Source: Vandiemenella viatica (lineage: Eukaryota; Arthropoda; Insecta; Orthoptera; Morabidae). Taken from it: 64,000 nucleotides of DNA. The notes under the pieces are model-generated. The model did no database searches and was not told the DNA's origin. It saw only the letters and a list, made by a program, of their open reading frames with translations. The DNA is taken from positions 171,438,935 through 171,502,934 of the forward strand of contig CM061921.1 of NCBI GenBank assembly GCA_031002005.1, read 5' to 3'. The translations under genes were made by a program, and so were the position numbers. Shown one piece after another: positions 11,235 through 22,229 of the stretch. The first letter of the stretch is position 1. Every line of letters starts with the position of its first letter.

Positions 11235-11960
11235 TGTAAAGGGATTTGAATCAAAACTGAGGATAAAAGATCTTGAACCATTTTTGTAAAACCTTATTCG
11301 GTAGCACTGCGCATTTCTGCGCATTACTACAGTAGGTGTTGGTAGCATTGAAAATGGGAGGAATGAAGTTAAAAGTTCTCCAAATCTGAATTTGTAAAGA
11401 AAAAGATAAACTTCCTAGGACATATTGTTAGTGAGGAAGGAATAACACCGGATACCGGCAAGTTAGAAGCAGTAAAAAATATCCCTGCGCCAACAATCCA
11501 AAAGCAGTTGAAATCCCCCATATTTAGAACTACACTTTTGTCTCACATCGGACGCAAGTAATTACGACATTGGTGTGCAGTTATTTCAAGTGGTGAGAAC
11601 GAATGAAGCTGAGGAAGTCAAGACGATTGCCTTTGCAAGCCGTATATTAAATACCAATTAAAGGAATTACGGTATTTGCCAGAAGGAGGTGATGAGTATT
11701 TTGTGGGGTTTTTAAGAAATTCCGACATTATTTATGGGGTCAAAAAACCGGAATATACACTGATTAAAAAGCGTTGAGCTTCTTGCGGGAATGCAAATTA
11801 CTCCACTCACGACTCACAAGATGGGCCCTATACTTACAGCAGTTTGACTATGAAATAAAGTATATAAGATTAGATGAAAATGTAGTGGCCAGTGCATTAT
11901 TCGTTTACCTTTAGGAAGCGAAGGAGACGAAGAGAAATCTTCTGATGTATTTAAAATATA
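11235..11960 (+). pseudogene. reverse transcriptase/RNase H remnants of E1, RT core deleted
   Basis: The fragment FESKLRIKDLEPFFVKPYSV at about 11235-11305 matches the start of RT in E2 (FECLLKVKSHKPFFVRPYPI). The next recognisable piece at about 11385-11500 is FVKKKINFLGHIVSEEGITP, the thumb/connection region. The palm with the LDLxxGYxQ and YxDD motifs is missing, a loss of roughly 500 bp judged against E2. RNase H follows as TSDASNYDIGVQLFQ (first catalytic Asp present) and IAFASRILN, with several stops. The element could not reverse transcribe itself. Confidence 0.75.
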
Positions 11961-12014
11961 CTATATAAAGGTGTTGAACACTAAAAGGAGATCAATGAGA
12001 TATGTCAGAAGTTA

Positions 12015-13083
12015 ATGCGACTGCAAAACGTGGACGAGTGTTTAGGTGTGGTGAAAAGAGAACTCGGAAGAAAATCAAATGAGAAGTTGAGGAAATTTTG
12101 CATAGTGCATGAAGGAATACTATTCTGGAGGAGGGACGAAAATTCTGACGATTGGAAGATTTGTTGGCCAGAAGAATATACCAAGAAGTTTATAGACCAT
12201 ACCTACCTAAGTCACGGGCATTATGGATCAAAGAATTGATTGAATAAATTGAAGGAAATTGTGATTTTTAACAATATGGCGAGACAAGTCGAAAGTAGGA
12301 TTGGTAAATGTGATACATGTCAGCGAGTGAAAGATTCGACAATGGTCCAGAGGGCATAAATGAAGGCAATCATACCGACTGGTGTGTTAGACTTGGTGGC
12401 TGTTAATTTATATGGACCACTTCCCAAAGAAAACAATGGATTGGTTTTGAATGTATTTTCCAAATATGTGAAACCATATAGAATCCGAAAGGCTTAAGGG
12501 AAGACATTAAGTAGTCGTTTAGAGAAAGATTATTTTGTGAAATGTGGAAAGCCACTACGCATATTGTGTGATAATGGTAGTCAGTTCATATTGAGGAATT
12601 GGTCAGAGTGTCTGAACAATGCAGGGGTGAAACATATAAGGATTGCGGCTAATCACTCGGCGAACAATCCCGCGAAGGGTGTAATGCGTAAGTTGGGGAG
12701 GTTGTGCCGAACATATTGCCACAACCAGCATTTCAGAAGGGCAGAATACTTAAGAAAATTAGAAGACGTGATGAATGGTGTAGTGCACACTGGGACTGGA
12801 TTTACACCATATAAAATTATGTGGAATCGGAAATTTGACGGGATTGAAAAAATTTCCGCCTAGTAAGGAAATGGTTAAGCAGGAGCACCTGAGACTTGTA
12901 CACGAGAACTCGAAGAAGAGGGCGAACGAGCGGAAGAAGATATATCATCAACGTGGGAGAAGGAATGAGTTTGAAATAGGTGAGCTGTTACTGGTGAAGA
13001 CTCAAGGAAGATCCAGCAGCATTAATACAGAAATGAAAAAGTTTTTTGATGTGTATGAAGGGCCTTATATGGTTTTAGGATGA
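12015..13083 (+). pseudogene. integrase of E1, catalytic residues lost
   Basis: The HHCC zinc domain is visible: KICWPEEYTKKFIDHTYLSH then GHYG, and CDTCQRVK about 50 residues on. The core domain reads LVAVNLYGPLPK, where the first catalytic Asp is normally in a (V/M)DxxGP context and appears as Asn. ILCDNGSQF (second Asp) is kept. NPAKGVMRKLGRLCRTYCHN holds Lys where the catalytic Glu is expected. The C-terminal part at 12835-13083 includes GELLLVKT and KKFFDVYEGPYMV, typical of the integrase tail. Two frameshifts and in-frame stops break the gene. Confidence 0.8.
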
Positions 13084-13290
13084 CCACATCAGCACGCATA
13101 ATATCTCCAGTATCCTAAATCAGGAAATGTTGTGATTAAGAAATATAAGTGATTTGAAATTATACCTGGAGTAGATAAAGAGAATGTGTGTTGTGAATGA
13201 ATAAGTGGAAAACTGTAAAAGAAATGGGCGAATGATGTGAAATTAGCTCACAGAAAATTTGGCAAAACACAATTTTTTTTGTGAGAAATT

Positions 13291-13301
13291 GACGGGGGGG
13301 A
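13291..13301 (+). other. polypurine tract of E1
   Basis: GACGGGGGGGA immediately precedes the 3' LTR start (TGTATAAGG at 13302). This is the expected position and composition for the plus-strand primer of reverse transcription. Confidence 0.75.
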
Positions 13302-13606
13302 TGTATAAGGAAACACAATCTCCTAACACTTTTCTATTTATTTGAGTTGACGAGAGTTATATCTGTGACAGTGTATATGATTAATCTCAAAACAGTATGA
13401 TGCGAGTGTAGGAAGAATATATTTATCAGAGAGTAAAAAGAAAGAGAAGAAGACGAGCGCGGACAAATGAAATGAGTGGGCACGACTCGTATTGTTAAAG
13501 ACTGCGGCTTGTGGCTGTGCGAAAAAAACAGTTAGTAAAAGAAAATATTGAAACTGATGTACAGACAGACTGTATTGCTTTAATTCAGAAGTTGACTGTT
13601 GTGTCA
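13302..13606 (+). repeat. 3' LTR of E1
   Basis: It begins TGTATAAGGAAACAC directly after the polypurine tract and ends near TTGTGTCA. It aligns along its length with 4861-5239 but lacks about 75 bases present in that copy. The two have diverged by many substitutions, so the insertion is old. Confidence 0.85.
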
Positions 13607-13853
13607 TAAACAAAGAAATTAAAGCTAAATTTACCAATGGAAAATATTGTCAAAAATCTTGACGATTTACATCTTTCAGTATATAAAATTGATCAACTAC
13701 AAAATGAAATGACACCAAAAATTATTCCTTATCACATTATTGGTTCTTATCGTTTGTTTCTGCAGTTCTAATCTTTTGCATAAATACTTTTGGCGTAATA
13801 CTGCAGGCGAACGTTATAATCAAATTTGTGTAAGAACGACAATTGTCAATCAA

Positions 13854-14270
13854 TCAACTGGTACAGAGCGATCTCTTGTTAAAGATCATCGAGCAATTCA
13901 TGGCAGTAATGATATAAACAATGAATTGTTCCATAATTTGCGCGACACATTTTCTTGCACCATAGTGTCCATAGCTCAAACGCATATAATCAATTAACGC
14001 ATCTACATATTTTTGTGGCCAACAGATCTTCCATTCTTCGCTGGTTTCTGACCTTCTGCCAAACATAATCCATTCTTAGATCCAATAAAATTGTTCTCGA
14101 CTCTGACAATAATTTAGTTCTTCTCTCACTGTCCTTAACTTTTTGTCTTCCAATTGTTTTCCCTTCATTTTCTTACATAAATTAATTATGCATTTCTCGT
14201 TTTCCACCCCTTTAAGGAAGTACATTCTAAATAGTCTCTCATCGCTGTCAATTTCATTGATCTCACTCAC
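13854..14270 (-). pseudogene. integrase N-terminal piece of E2
   Basis: The frame to 13854 gives EEWKICWPQKYVDALIDYMR then LSYGHYGARK, matching KICWPEEYTKKFIDHTYLSH and GHYGSKN in E1. The frame at 14270-14076 upstream carries SEINEIDSDERLFRMY and a Lys/Glu-rich linker that joins RNase H to integrase. The catalytic core is absent because the element ends nearby. Confidence 0.7.
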
Positions 14271-14449
14271 TGGGACAACGCACCTGTTACCACATTATGC
14301 TCCCCTTTTATATATTTTACTTCGAAATTGAACTGCTGTAGATATGGTGCCCACCTAATTAATTTTCCATGCATCAACTTGAATTATTGCAAAAACGTCA
14401 GTGCCTGGTGGCCCGTGTAAACAATAGTTTTACGCCCCCATAAATAGTA

Positions 14450-14887
14450 CTAAAACTTACTAAACCCCCACACAATGGGTAATGCTTCTTTTTCAGCCAC
14501 TCCATAGTTTCTCTTATACTTGTTCCATGTTCTACTAGCGAATGCAATACTTTTGATTTTTTCCATGCCTCTTTCACCTTCCATCTGGAATAAGTGTGCC
14601 CCTAGGCCATAATCACAACTATCTGTAGCCATACAGAAGGGTAGGCTCAAGTTTGGGAGATACAGTATTTTACTATTCACCAAATCATGTTTGATTTTAT
14701 CAAAGGCTAATTGACATTTCCTAGCCCAGAGCCATGTCGTGTTTTTTCGCAATAGGTTGTTCAAATGATGATCATTGAACGCTTGAATTTCCACAAATCT
14801 CCTGTAGAACCCACACATTCCCAGGAAAGCTTTCCATTGTTTTTTATTTGTGGGTTCCGGCATTTTTTCAATAATCTCCATTTTCAA
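14450..14887 (-). pseudogene. RT connection and RNase H of E2
   Basis: The frame contains NKKQWKAFLGMCGFYRRFVE (RT thumb/connection) and LWARKCQLAFDKIKHDLV. It then has FCMATDSCDYGLGAHLFQ, the RNase H first strand with its catalytic Asp, and IAFASRTWNKYKRNYGVAEK, the conserved SRxLxxxExNYxxxEKE helix. It is open for 145 codons. Confidence 0.8.
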
Positions 14888-14942
14888 TGGATCTGGTGTT
14901 ATTCCTTTCGTAATTATCTCGTGTCAAAAGTATTATGTTTTT

Positions 14943-15552
14943 TCATGAATTCAAATTTAGCCAGTTTTGAGTCATTCCCCCTTTAAATAAAACTGTCAAA
15001 ACCTCCTCTAGCAGGTCACTATGTTCTTTCCATTGAGTAGCTATCATTATATCGTCAACATGGATTGATAATCTATTTAACAACGAATTTCCTAGCACTT
15101 GATCTAGTGCTCTTATGAAGAATGATACTGAAATATTCAAACCAAAAGGGATTACCTTATAGTGGTAACATCTCACACCATAAAGAAATGCCGTATATTG
15201 ACGATATATAGGAGATAATCTGCCAATAACCAGCCGTCAAATCCAAACTAGACATAAACTTCACACAGTTAAATCTTTGTAGTAATTCTTCCAAGTTTTC
15301 CGGCATATCAGTTTCTTCCTCGATAATCGTATTTAAGGCCCTAGCGTCTAACACTATCCGTACCGTACCATCTTTCTTGTTTACAATTAATGGATTAATA
15401 TATCTACTATTGCTTCTTTCTATTATGTCATGTTTCAATATTCGTTCAATTTCTTCCTCGACAGCTTTGTGCTTTGCCAGTGAAATAGGATATGGTCTAA
15501 CAAAAAACGGTTTATGACTCTTCACTTTCAGCAGACATTCAAAATTCTTCAA
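14943..15552 (-). pseudogene. reverse transcriptase fingers and palm of E2
   Basis: The first frame (15552-15157) has FFVRPYPISLAKHKAVEEEI, IIERSNSRYINPLIVNKKDG, VRIVLDARALN and FMSSLDLTAGYWQI, the standard Ty3-type RT motifs with a catalytic Asp. It then shifts into 15176-14943, which begins CYHYKVIPFGLNISVSFF and has SIHVDDIMIAT, where YxDD is HVDD. A frameshift of one base near 15160-15190 separates the two. Confidence 0.85.
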
Positions 15553-15673
15553 TCTACCAGGATTATCCTAGAACACTCCAGAATTTTTTAATATTATTCT
15601 CTCCAATTCTACCCTCTGTTCTTCCGTTATTTCCATTGAATGTAGTATTTTTTCCGTTATCTGATGTTTCTAA

Positions 15674-16150
15674 TCAATTTCCCTTTCTTGGTTCAACAAT
15701 GCCTTTTTCCAAAGAATCACAAGTCTCTGGTAATTCACAATACATTGAAGAAATTTTCAAGTTCCCAACCATTTTTCCCTCTGTTAACACCATACCCTTA
15801 AACTGTACGCCGTGTGTTTTGGATTCCTTTTCAATCATTATCTCCACTTCTTTACAGTCGATCTGCACATGATACTTTCTTAACCAATCCATCCCTAATA
15901 TACAATTTATATTTAAGCTTGGTATGACGAGGTAATCATGTCTCACACTAATTCCTACGAAATCCAACAGCAATAAGACCTCGGTCTTTATTAATTTGCT
16001 TAACTTTCCAATAGCTCCCAAAATTTGAATTTTCTGGATGGGAATTTTAGTTACTACTCCCCCTTTCCTAATATTATCATATACAGTCTGTGAAATCGCA
16101 GACACTTCACTTCCAGTATCTATAAGCCCTAGAACTTTTACTCAATTCAT
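15674..16150 (-). pseudogene. aspartic protease of E2
   Basis: The active site LIDTGSEVSAIS has its Asp codon at 16118-16120. The frame continues with IQILGAIGKLSKLIKTEVLL and LNINCILGMDWLRKYHVQID, the second conserved loop, here intact. Upstream (16150-16306) is the acidic linker as in E1, then the hAT insertion. Confidence 0.8.
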
Positions 16151-16306
16151 TTCTAATTCCACTATCGGCTGCATCTTCTCTTTTCCACCAGATATTTGGT
16201 CTTCCGGCCATAAATTCGCTTCGATCTCATATTCATTACATACTCTCAATTTGTCTCTCGTGGAATCGTCTATTTCCCATATTCTCACTTCCTTGTTCTT
16301 CGTCAG

Positions 16307-19300
16307 CAGGGCCCGCTCTAGGGGGGGGGGGGCAAACCGGGCATTTGCCCGGGGCGCTAAAATTTAGGGGCGCCATTTCGGCTGTAAGTGTGAGAAAAAT
16401 ATTAATAGTATTAATGGGTTAAATACCCAATTAATAAAAAAAAACCATATACCGATTTTTTCGTTCTTTATAAACTTATAGTCCTTAGCTATTTAGGTGC
16501 GCCCCTAGAGACTTCGAAGAGACGGTGCGCGGACCTCAAAGGGGCGCGCCGTTGCCTCGCCGCCTCTGTGTGAATTCCGCCATAGGAGCAACTTCAAAAT
16601 ACGCAACGTCCGCGCCATGTCTCTTCTGTGTGAATTGGGCCTTAGCACGCGAGTAGAACGCGTTGTTGTCTCAATTTGCTTATTATTGCTAATTACAAAA
16701 GTGGTTTCATTACACAACAGCATTAGTCTTACTATTACGTTATTAGTGATAAGTGGAAGTTCATAAAATTTACTTCAGGATTTCATAATTGTAAAGGTAA
16801 GTACATCTATGATTAAACTGTTATTTAGTTGGATATACGACATAGGAGCACAACGACAAAAGCACACAACAGAAGCCCTGGAGGTGGGGGCTGTTACACC
16901 TGCCCTCGGCTGCCTGCACTGATTCCGACGTTATACTGCCCACAAGTTACTAGACCCGGTGAAAAGGAGTGTTGTTCGCAATTGCAGCTAGGCTCTAATA
17001 CATGGAATCGATAGTGCTTGGCGGGAGATGCTGAGTATTTATTTTATTGAATTGATAAACCAAATCAATATGGATCTTAGTTATTGAAAATCGAAGTGGA
17101 ATAATTTGCATAATAATTTCTTCTCGTAATCCGAGCCTCACAGATTTGGTGTACAAAGTAGATACAGGCATTGTAAGTGTTTTGGTTGGGTTAAATTACA
17201 TACGCTAGCTTTGATCGCTTGTGAAAATACTGTAGTTTAATGGGTAGGGGACAGTAGTTTCAATAATTAATAAATAAATGATATTACCAGCTGCTGATTA
17301 CCGATTAGTTACTTCACATACCATTAGTATATTTAATTTCGAATGCTAACTGCTAATATATAATAATCCATGATGTTTATTATATATACGAATGCGGTTT
17401 ACAGATACTCTAATTGCTGCATTTGTAAATCGTCTCAACAAAAAGAAATTCATTAACTATTTAGTGAATGTGAATAACTTTGTCAGTTCGTTTAATAAGT
17501 GCATTGCGCGAGTCACTCCACAACATCATTTTTTTGTTTGTGAACTCGGAACCTATTCCGTTTAAGCCTATATAAATTGTCATTCTGTATACACGATTTC
17601 TGTATTTGCAGCAAATTTACGGATAGTATCATCCGCGAATAAGCTTTGACTGTGTAGTAACACTATACTTTCTTTATGTTCACAGGGTATGGAAAATATT
17701 TTGTGTTGTGCATAAATATTTTTTTATATCGACTGAGAATAATTTATCTTAGTTATAGTTTTAGCTTATTTAGAGCAAGGATAAATATTTACTTTTTATA
17801 TTATTTTATAGTGTACATTGTTTGAGTTACGTGCATGCCTCTTCCAAAATGCCTGACGGTCAAAGAAAACTATCTGGATACCAGTACAAAAAAGAAGGTT
17901 GGGAAAGGAAGCGTAAAGGCAGAATCAATCTGGCGCGTTAAAAAAATATACTGTATTCAGGGTTTACCAAAACAAATCTTAGAATCCAATATCAGGTCAG
18001 GATACAAAAGAAGTATAGAATCGTCAGAGAATAATAGCGAACAAATGAACGAAGTTTGTAAACCAACTGGAACTGACACCAACGTGAGACTCACAGAAGG
18101 CGTTCTAAAACTTTGTGGCCAAGAATTTTATGAGACTCCGTAAGAAGCTTTTTAGTAAGGCAAGGTCCACCTAAACTATTGCATAATTACAAATTTCCTT
18201 CCAATGACACAGATCGACGTTTTAGCGTAAAATATTATGCACGAATTTTCAGCAACGCAGAACAAATATTGCGAGATTAGCTACTGCGTTTACTGCTTCT
18301 GTTGCAAAATTTTCAGTTGTTTAGTTAGTTCTCTCTCAAAGGAGGGTTTTAAAAATTGGAAGCACCTCGACGAAATGTTAAAAGAGCGTGAAATTTCGAA
18401 AAATCATATTCAGGCAAAAAAGATTTAATTGTTGCAAAACTGTAGATGCTGCCACTCAAAGAGTTATTAATGCCAAAATAAATCATTGGAATGAGGTGCT
18501 TCTAAGAATCGTTGCAATTACCAAAATGCTTGGTAAAAGTTGACTGGTTTTTCAAGGTACAAGCGACAAGTTGTTTGAGCATAATACCGGTAATTTCTTA
18601 AAAATCGTTGAGTTACTGTCTGAATACGATCCCATCATGGAAGAGCACGTCCGTTGAGTGCTCTAAAAAAAAGAGACTAGAGCTCAATATCTTGGGAAAA
18701 ATATACAAACTGGGATAGTAGATCTGCTGCATCAAAGTGTAAAGTCTCATGTTATTAATGAAATAAAAAAATTCAAATATTTTTCCATAATTTTAAACTG
18801 TATTCCTGACTTTAGCAAGATACAGCAAATTACTCTTGTAATCAGATATGTTTCAACCAATAAATTTAATCCTGATGTTGAAACTAAAATTAATGAAAGT
18901 TTTTAAGGCTTCTTACCAGTCGAAAGATTCACAGGAAAACAAATGTCTGACATTATAGTTGGAGAACTTAATGACTTGTGTTTAAATTTGCAGAATATCA
19001 GAGGACAGGGACTGACAATGGGTCCAATATGAGGGGCAATAAAGCAGGAGTGCAATTTAGAATTAAACAATATAATTCGCGAGCATTCAATGTTCCGTGT
19101 AGTAGCCATTCTCTCAATCTTGTTATTAATGGCAAAAGCATCCTTGCAAGCCGCTAATTTCTTCAACATGGTCCAAAAAATATATTTATTCTTTTTGGCA
19201 TCTACTTTTCGACGGGCAATACTTTCAACTTTGAAAACATGGAGTGACACTAGATGGGAGAGTAGGATAGAGAGGATAGAGGCATTAAAACCTTTAAAAT

Positions 19301-19814
19301 TTCATTTGGGAGATGTATACGACGCCTTGTTAAGCATTTACGAAAACCAAGAAATTGCTAATTTAATGATTTAGCCATTTTGGCAATTGAGTATGAAATT
19401 GCTGATGAAGTAAATTTTAAGATGTAATAAAAAATTCTCAACCTGAAAGTAAGAAAAAAAAAGTTTTTTTTGTGATTTTAGCGTATTCGATGTAATCTCG
19501 TTTTATTTTCAAAATAATGGCATTTAGATTGTTTGTGTGATAATATCCATCTGTAATAGCATTTCAAAACTTAAATATATGGTTAATTTGTGGCTATGTA
19601 CAAATATTTCATAATTAATTTCTCTATTTTGTGCCGCTAGATCAAAATTCAATAAGTTTATTTATGAATATATGATTTTATTAAAATTTAAAATTAAATA
19701 TTTTATTCGATTAAAAATTAATTATTTTTTTAAAAATATATAATTCTACATAATCTTAAGGAGCGACAATTTGTCTATGTGTCCGGGGCGGCAATACCGC
19801 TAGAGCGGGTCCTG
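16307..19814 (+). mobile_element. hAT transposon inserted in E2
   Basis: The left end CAGGGCCCGCTCTAGGGG and the right end (reverse strand CAGGACCCGCTCTAGCGG) are imperfect inverted repeats starting CAG. They are flanked by TCGTCAG on each side (7 of an expected 8 bp exact; TTCGTCAG left). The left end is followed by 12 G and by GGGCATTTGCCCGGGGCGC, a typical subterminal hAT palindrome. The 3508-bp interior encodes a ZMYM/TTF-finger hAT transposase pseudogene. It splits the E2 acidic spacer, so it arrived after E2. Confidence 0.85.
17850..19374 (+). pseudogene. hAT transposase, TTF finger plus DUF4371-type core
   Basis: In shifting frames I read MPDGQRKLSGYQYKKEGWER (the basic N-terminus of this family, from 17850). 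Then come LHNYKFPSNDTDRRFSVKYY, VYCFCCKIFS and KEGFKNWKHLDEMLKERE: the TTF-type zinc finger with its CxCC core. Further on are QYLGKNIQTGIVDLLHQSVK, YFSIILNCIPDFSKIQQITL and LVIRYV. The catalytic Asp of the usual ILDxTPD is Asn here. LCLNLQNIRGQGLTMG is the RGQGYD region with the second Asp lost. The last open frame (19090-19374) has WSDTRWESRIERIEALKPL and ends early; the C-terminal hATC dimerisation domain is missing. At least five frame breaks make it dead. Confidence 0.8.
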
Positions 19815-22180
19815 TCGTCAGTTCGTACTCTTCTTTGATATCATCATCACCATCATCATCATCTCCTTCTTCTTCTTCTACTTCATTGTCTAACTTCTTA
19901 TTGTTGCTCTCTTCTTGTTGTTATTGGTGTTTTAGGGCGCGTCGACGTCGGGGTCATTAGCGCCCTGTTATCTTCTTTGATACTAACATCATTATTTTCT
20001 TGTTCTTCTTCTGTACCAGTTTCCCTATTATCCACTTCTTCTTAGGTCTCAAATTCCTCTTCTTTTTCTTCATTATCTGGTTCTTTATCACTCCCTTCTT
20101 TGTTACTAACAACCACTTCTTTATTTATGTCATCTGGATCGACTGCTCCCAACACTTCTGTTATTGCCCTTTCTGTCCATTTTAATTCTTGCTCTTTTGT
20201 GTCTTCTCTTTTCTTTTCACACATCTTGAAACATTTCCACCACTGTAAAGGCGCGTCATCATTTACTGGTTCTGGCATATGTACTTACTGTTTCATCACA
20301 TTGCATTCAACTTCATGATGTAATTTCTCTTTTCTGTCATCATGTATTCCTTTTTTCTTCCCAACTTCATTATTCGTTTCTTCTTTTTCTTGTACAGCCT
20401 CTTCCATTGAATGAATGATCTTCATTTCTTTTCTAGGCTCTTCGTTTTTTTTTTTTGTATTACGTCTTCCTGTACTCAAATGTTTTATTCCGTACTATCG
20501 TTCTTCTTCTCGATATTATAATAGCGTCCCTTTTCTTTCGTACTCCTTCGTGTACTTTTCTCACGATATGACTTATTCCAGATTGACCAGTAATTTCTCT
20601 CTCTACTCTAGGTTTGCAAAATTTACTAGTAATGCATTCATTTCCATTTCTTTTTTCATTAGGCACATACTTCGATCCTGATTTACTTTCGCCATATTCC
20701 TTTTCGACTGCTTAATATATTTCCGGTTCTAACCTCCTGCCCCCCCGAGACTGAACGCACCACATCAGCATCGGCTACAGGTTTTTCCGACCTCTGATTT
20801 CTTAAAACTCCTCGCTTCCTCATATCGAACGTTCCATGACGATAATTCTCCAGATGATTATCCATTATGTGTATCGTGGAACCTTTCTTGATTTCTATTG
20901 GCATTCCCGAAACCACTTCTCAAATTTCCTATCTCTTTCCTATATTCATCTTCCATAGTTGCTGCGATTATATCCTGTTGCATATTCATTTTCTGCTCCA
21001 AACATGCTCTTCCATTGTTCTATTTGGTCCATCGATCCAAGAAATTCTTCAATACTATTCCATTGCTGGAAAATTAACTTCTCTTGAACTCCTCTAGGTA
21101 GCTTTTGTTGAAGCGTGTCTAATATATCTTCAATACTCATGGGTTTCTCTAGGTACTTTAATTCTTTTATTTGGTCGTCACAAAACTTACGTAAATTCCC
21201 ATCTCGCCTATTATAGGGTCTACAATATCTGAAATTACTCTTTATTTCGCTGTATTTATTTCGACCAGTGCTTACTTAAAAAAGATGCCTCAAAATCATG
21301 GAATCTTTCACATTTTAAACCAAGTTCTATGCCCCAATCATAGGCATCTCCAGATAACATTTTTCTAACGTATCTAATTTTCTCCAGATCATTTCAATAA
21401 GACGGCAAATAAGCCCTACACGCCTTCATAAATAAAGCTGGGTGTACTTCACCACCTTATACAAACTTAATTTCAGTCTAAAATCCTGTATACCGTAGAC
21501 AATATTATTTTGCTCTAACGGCCCCCAAAGTTCTCGAATCGTCACTAACAGTTCTCCTTTTAATGTTTTCAGACTTATTCATCCGGTCCTCTCGCTCTCG
21601 TGCTCCATTATTTATATGTAGAATTTGTTGTCTAGATCTGTGCGTTTCTCCCTGTATTTTTAATGTCAATTCCTTCCTGAAATCATTTGTTTAATCGATT
21701 CCGAGATTACCCTGTTCAATCTCAGTTCGCAAATTACGATAACCTACATCGAACTCTTCGGCCGGGTCAGAAATGTTTTGGTCCAGGTAGCTCACGTTAC
21801 AACATACTCACGTTGCTATGCGGCTTCTCTGACATTGTATTCTTTACTCCCATTGTTCTTATTTAATTTATTAATCTTTTCCCCGAGATTTCTTCCGAAT
21901 TCAGAAATTTTCGTCTTAAAACTATCTTCCTGCAATTTTCTATTTTTCCGTAACATGCGCTCCATTTTTTTCAGGAGCATATACAAAACGTTACTGCTGT
22001 CTGTTATCTGTTCCTTTTTTCTTTCTGCGTTACCGTTACTCTATCCGGTGACGCTAATAACTCATTCTTCCGAAATGTCAAGTTATAGTTATTTATTGCT
22101 ATATTACTGTTATTCAAATTATTTTCATCATCTGTTATGATGTGTTTACTCAGATTACCTTTCCTATTACTTTCCGTCAT
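19815..22180 (-). pseudogene. Gag-like region and acidic spacer of E2
   Basis: The start is probably the ATG complementary to 22178-22180 (MTESNRKGNLSKHIITDDEN). The frame is broken repeatedly. KFCDDQIKELKYLEKPMSIE (about 21200) leads into the block IEDILDTLQQKLPRGVQEKL and FQQWNSIEEFLGSMDQIEQW that matches E1. The 3' part (20480-19815) is Glu/Asp/Lys-rich and contains PLQWWKCFKMCEKK, as in E1. About 34 bases at 19933-19966 (GCGCGTCGACGTCGGGGTCA and flanks) look like the tail of the SINE1 family found elsewhere in the window, perhaps a small insertion. Confidence 0.65.
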
Positions 22181-22229
22181 GTTTTAATCAAATCGGTAAC
22201 AGTTACATGCTGGTATCTTTGTATACTTA

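Larger units (their letters stand above)
4861..13606 (+). mobile_element. Ty3-like LTR retrotransposon E1, degenerate
   Basis: The element is bounded by two related LTRs (4861-5239 and 13302-13606). In order it carries a leader, a Gag-like region with coiled coil, an acidic spacer, aspartic protease, reverse transcriptase remnants, RNase H, integrase and a polypurine tract. The PR-RT-RNH-IN order is that of Ty3/Gypsy-type elements. It contains many stops and frameshifts, and most of RT is deleted. A hAT element sits in the leader. Total length is 8746 bp, or about 6.4 kb without the hAT. No env-like frame and no clear target duplication were found. Confidence 0.85.
13854..22180 (-). mobile_element. 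Ty3-like LTR retrotransposon E2, truncated, related to E1
   Basis: On - the order is Gag (22180 down to about 19815), protease, RT, RNase H, integrase (ending near 13854). Each domain resembles the E1 counterpart more than a generic Ty3 element. The 3' part after the integrase zinc domain and both LTRs are not found. A hAT of 3.5 kb interrupts the acidic spacer. E2 keeps the RT palm that E1 has lost. A mariner sits just upstream of its Gag start. Confidence 0.8.

Noticed and set aside
20415..20681. A frame of 88 codons rich in Ser/Phe on +
   Set aside because: It is antisense to the Gag-like region of E2.
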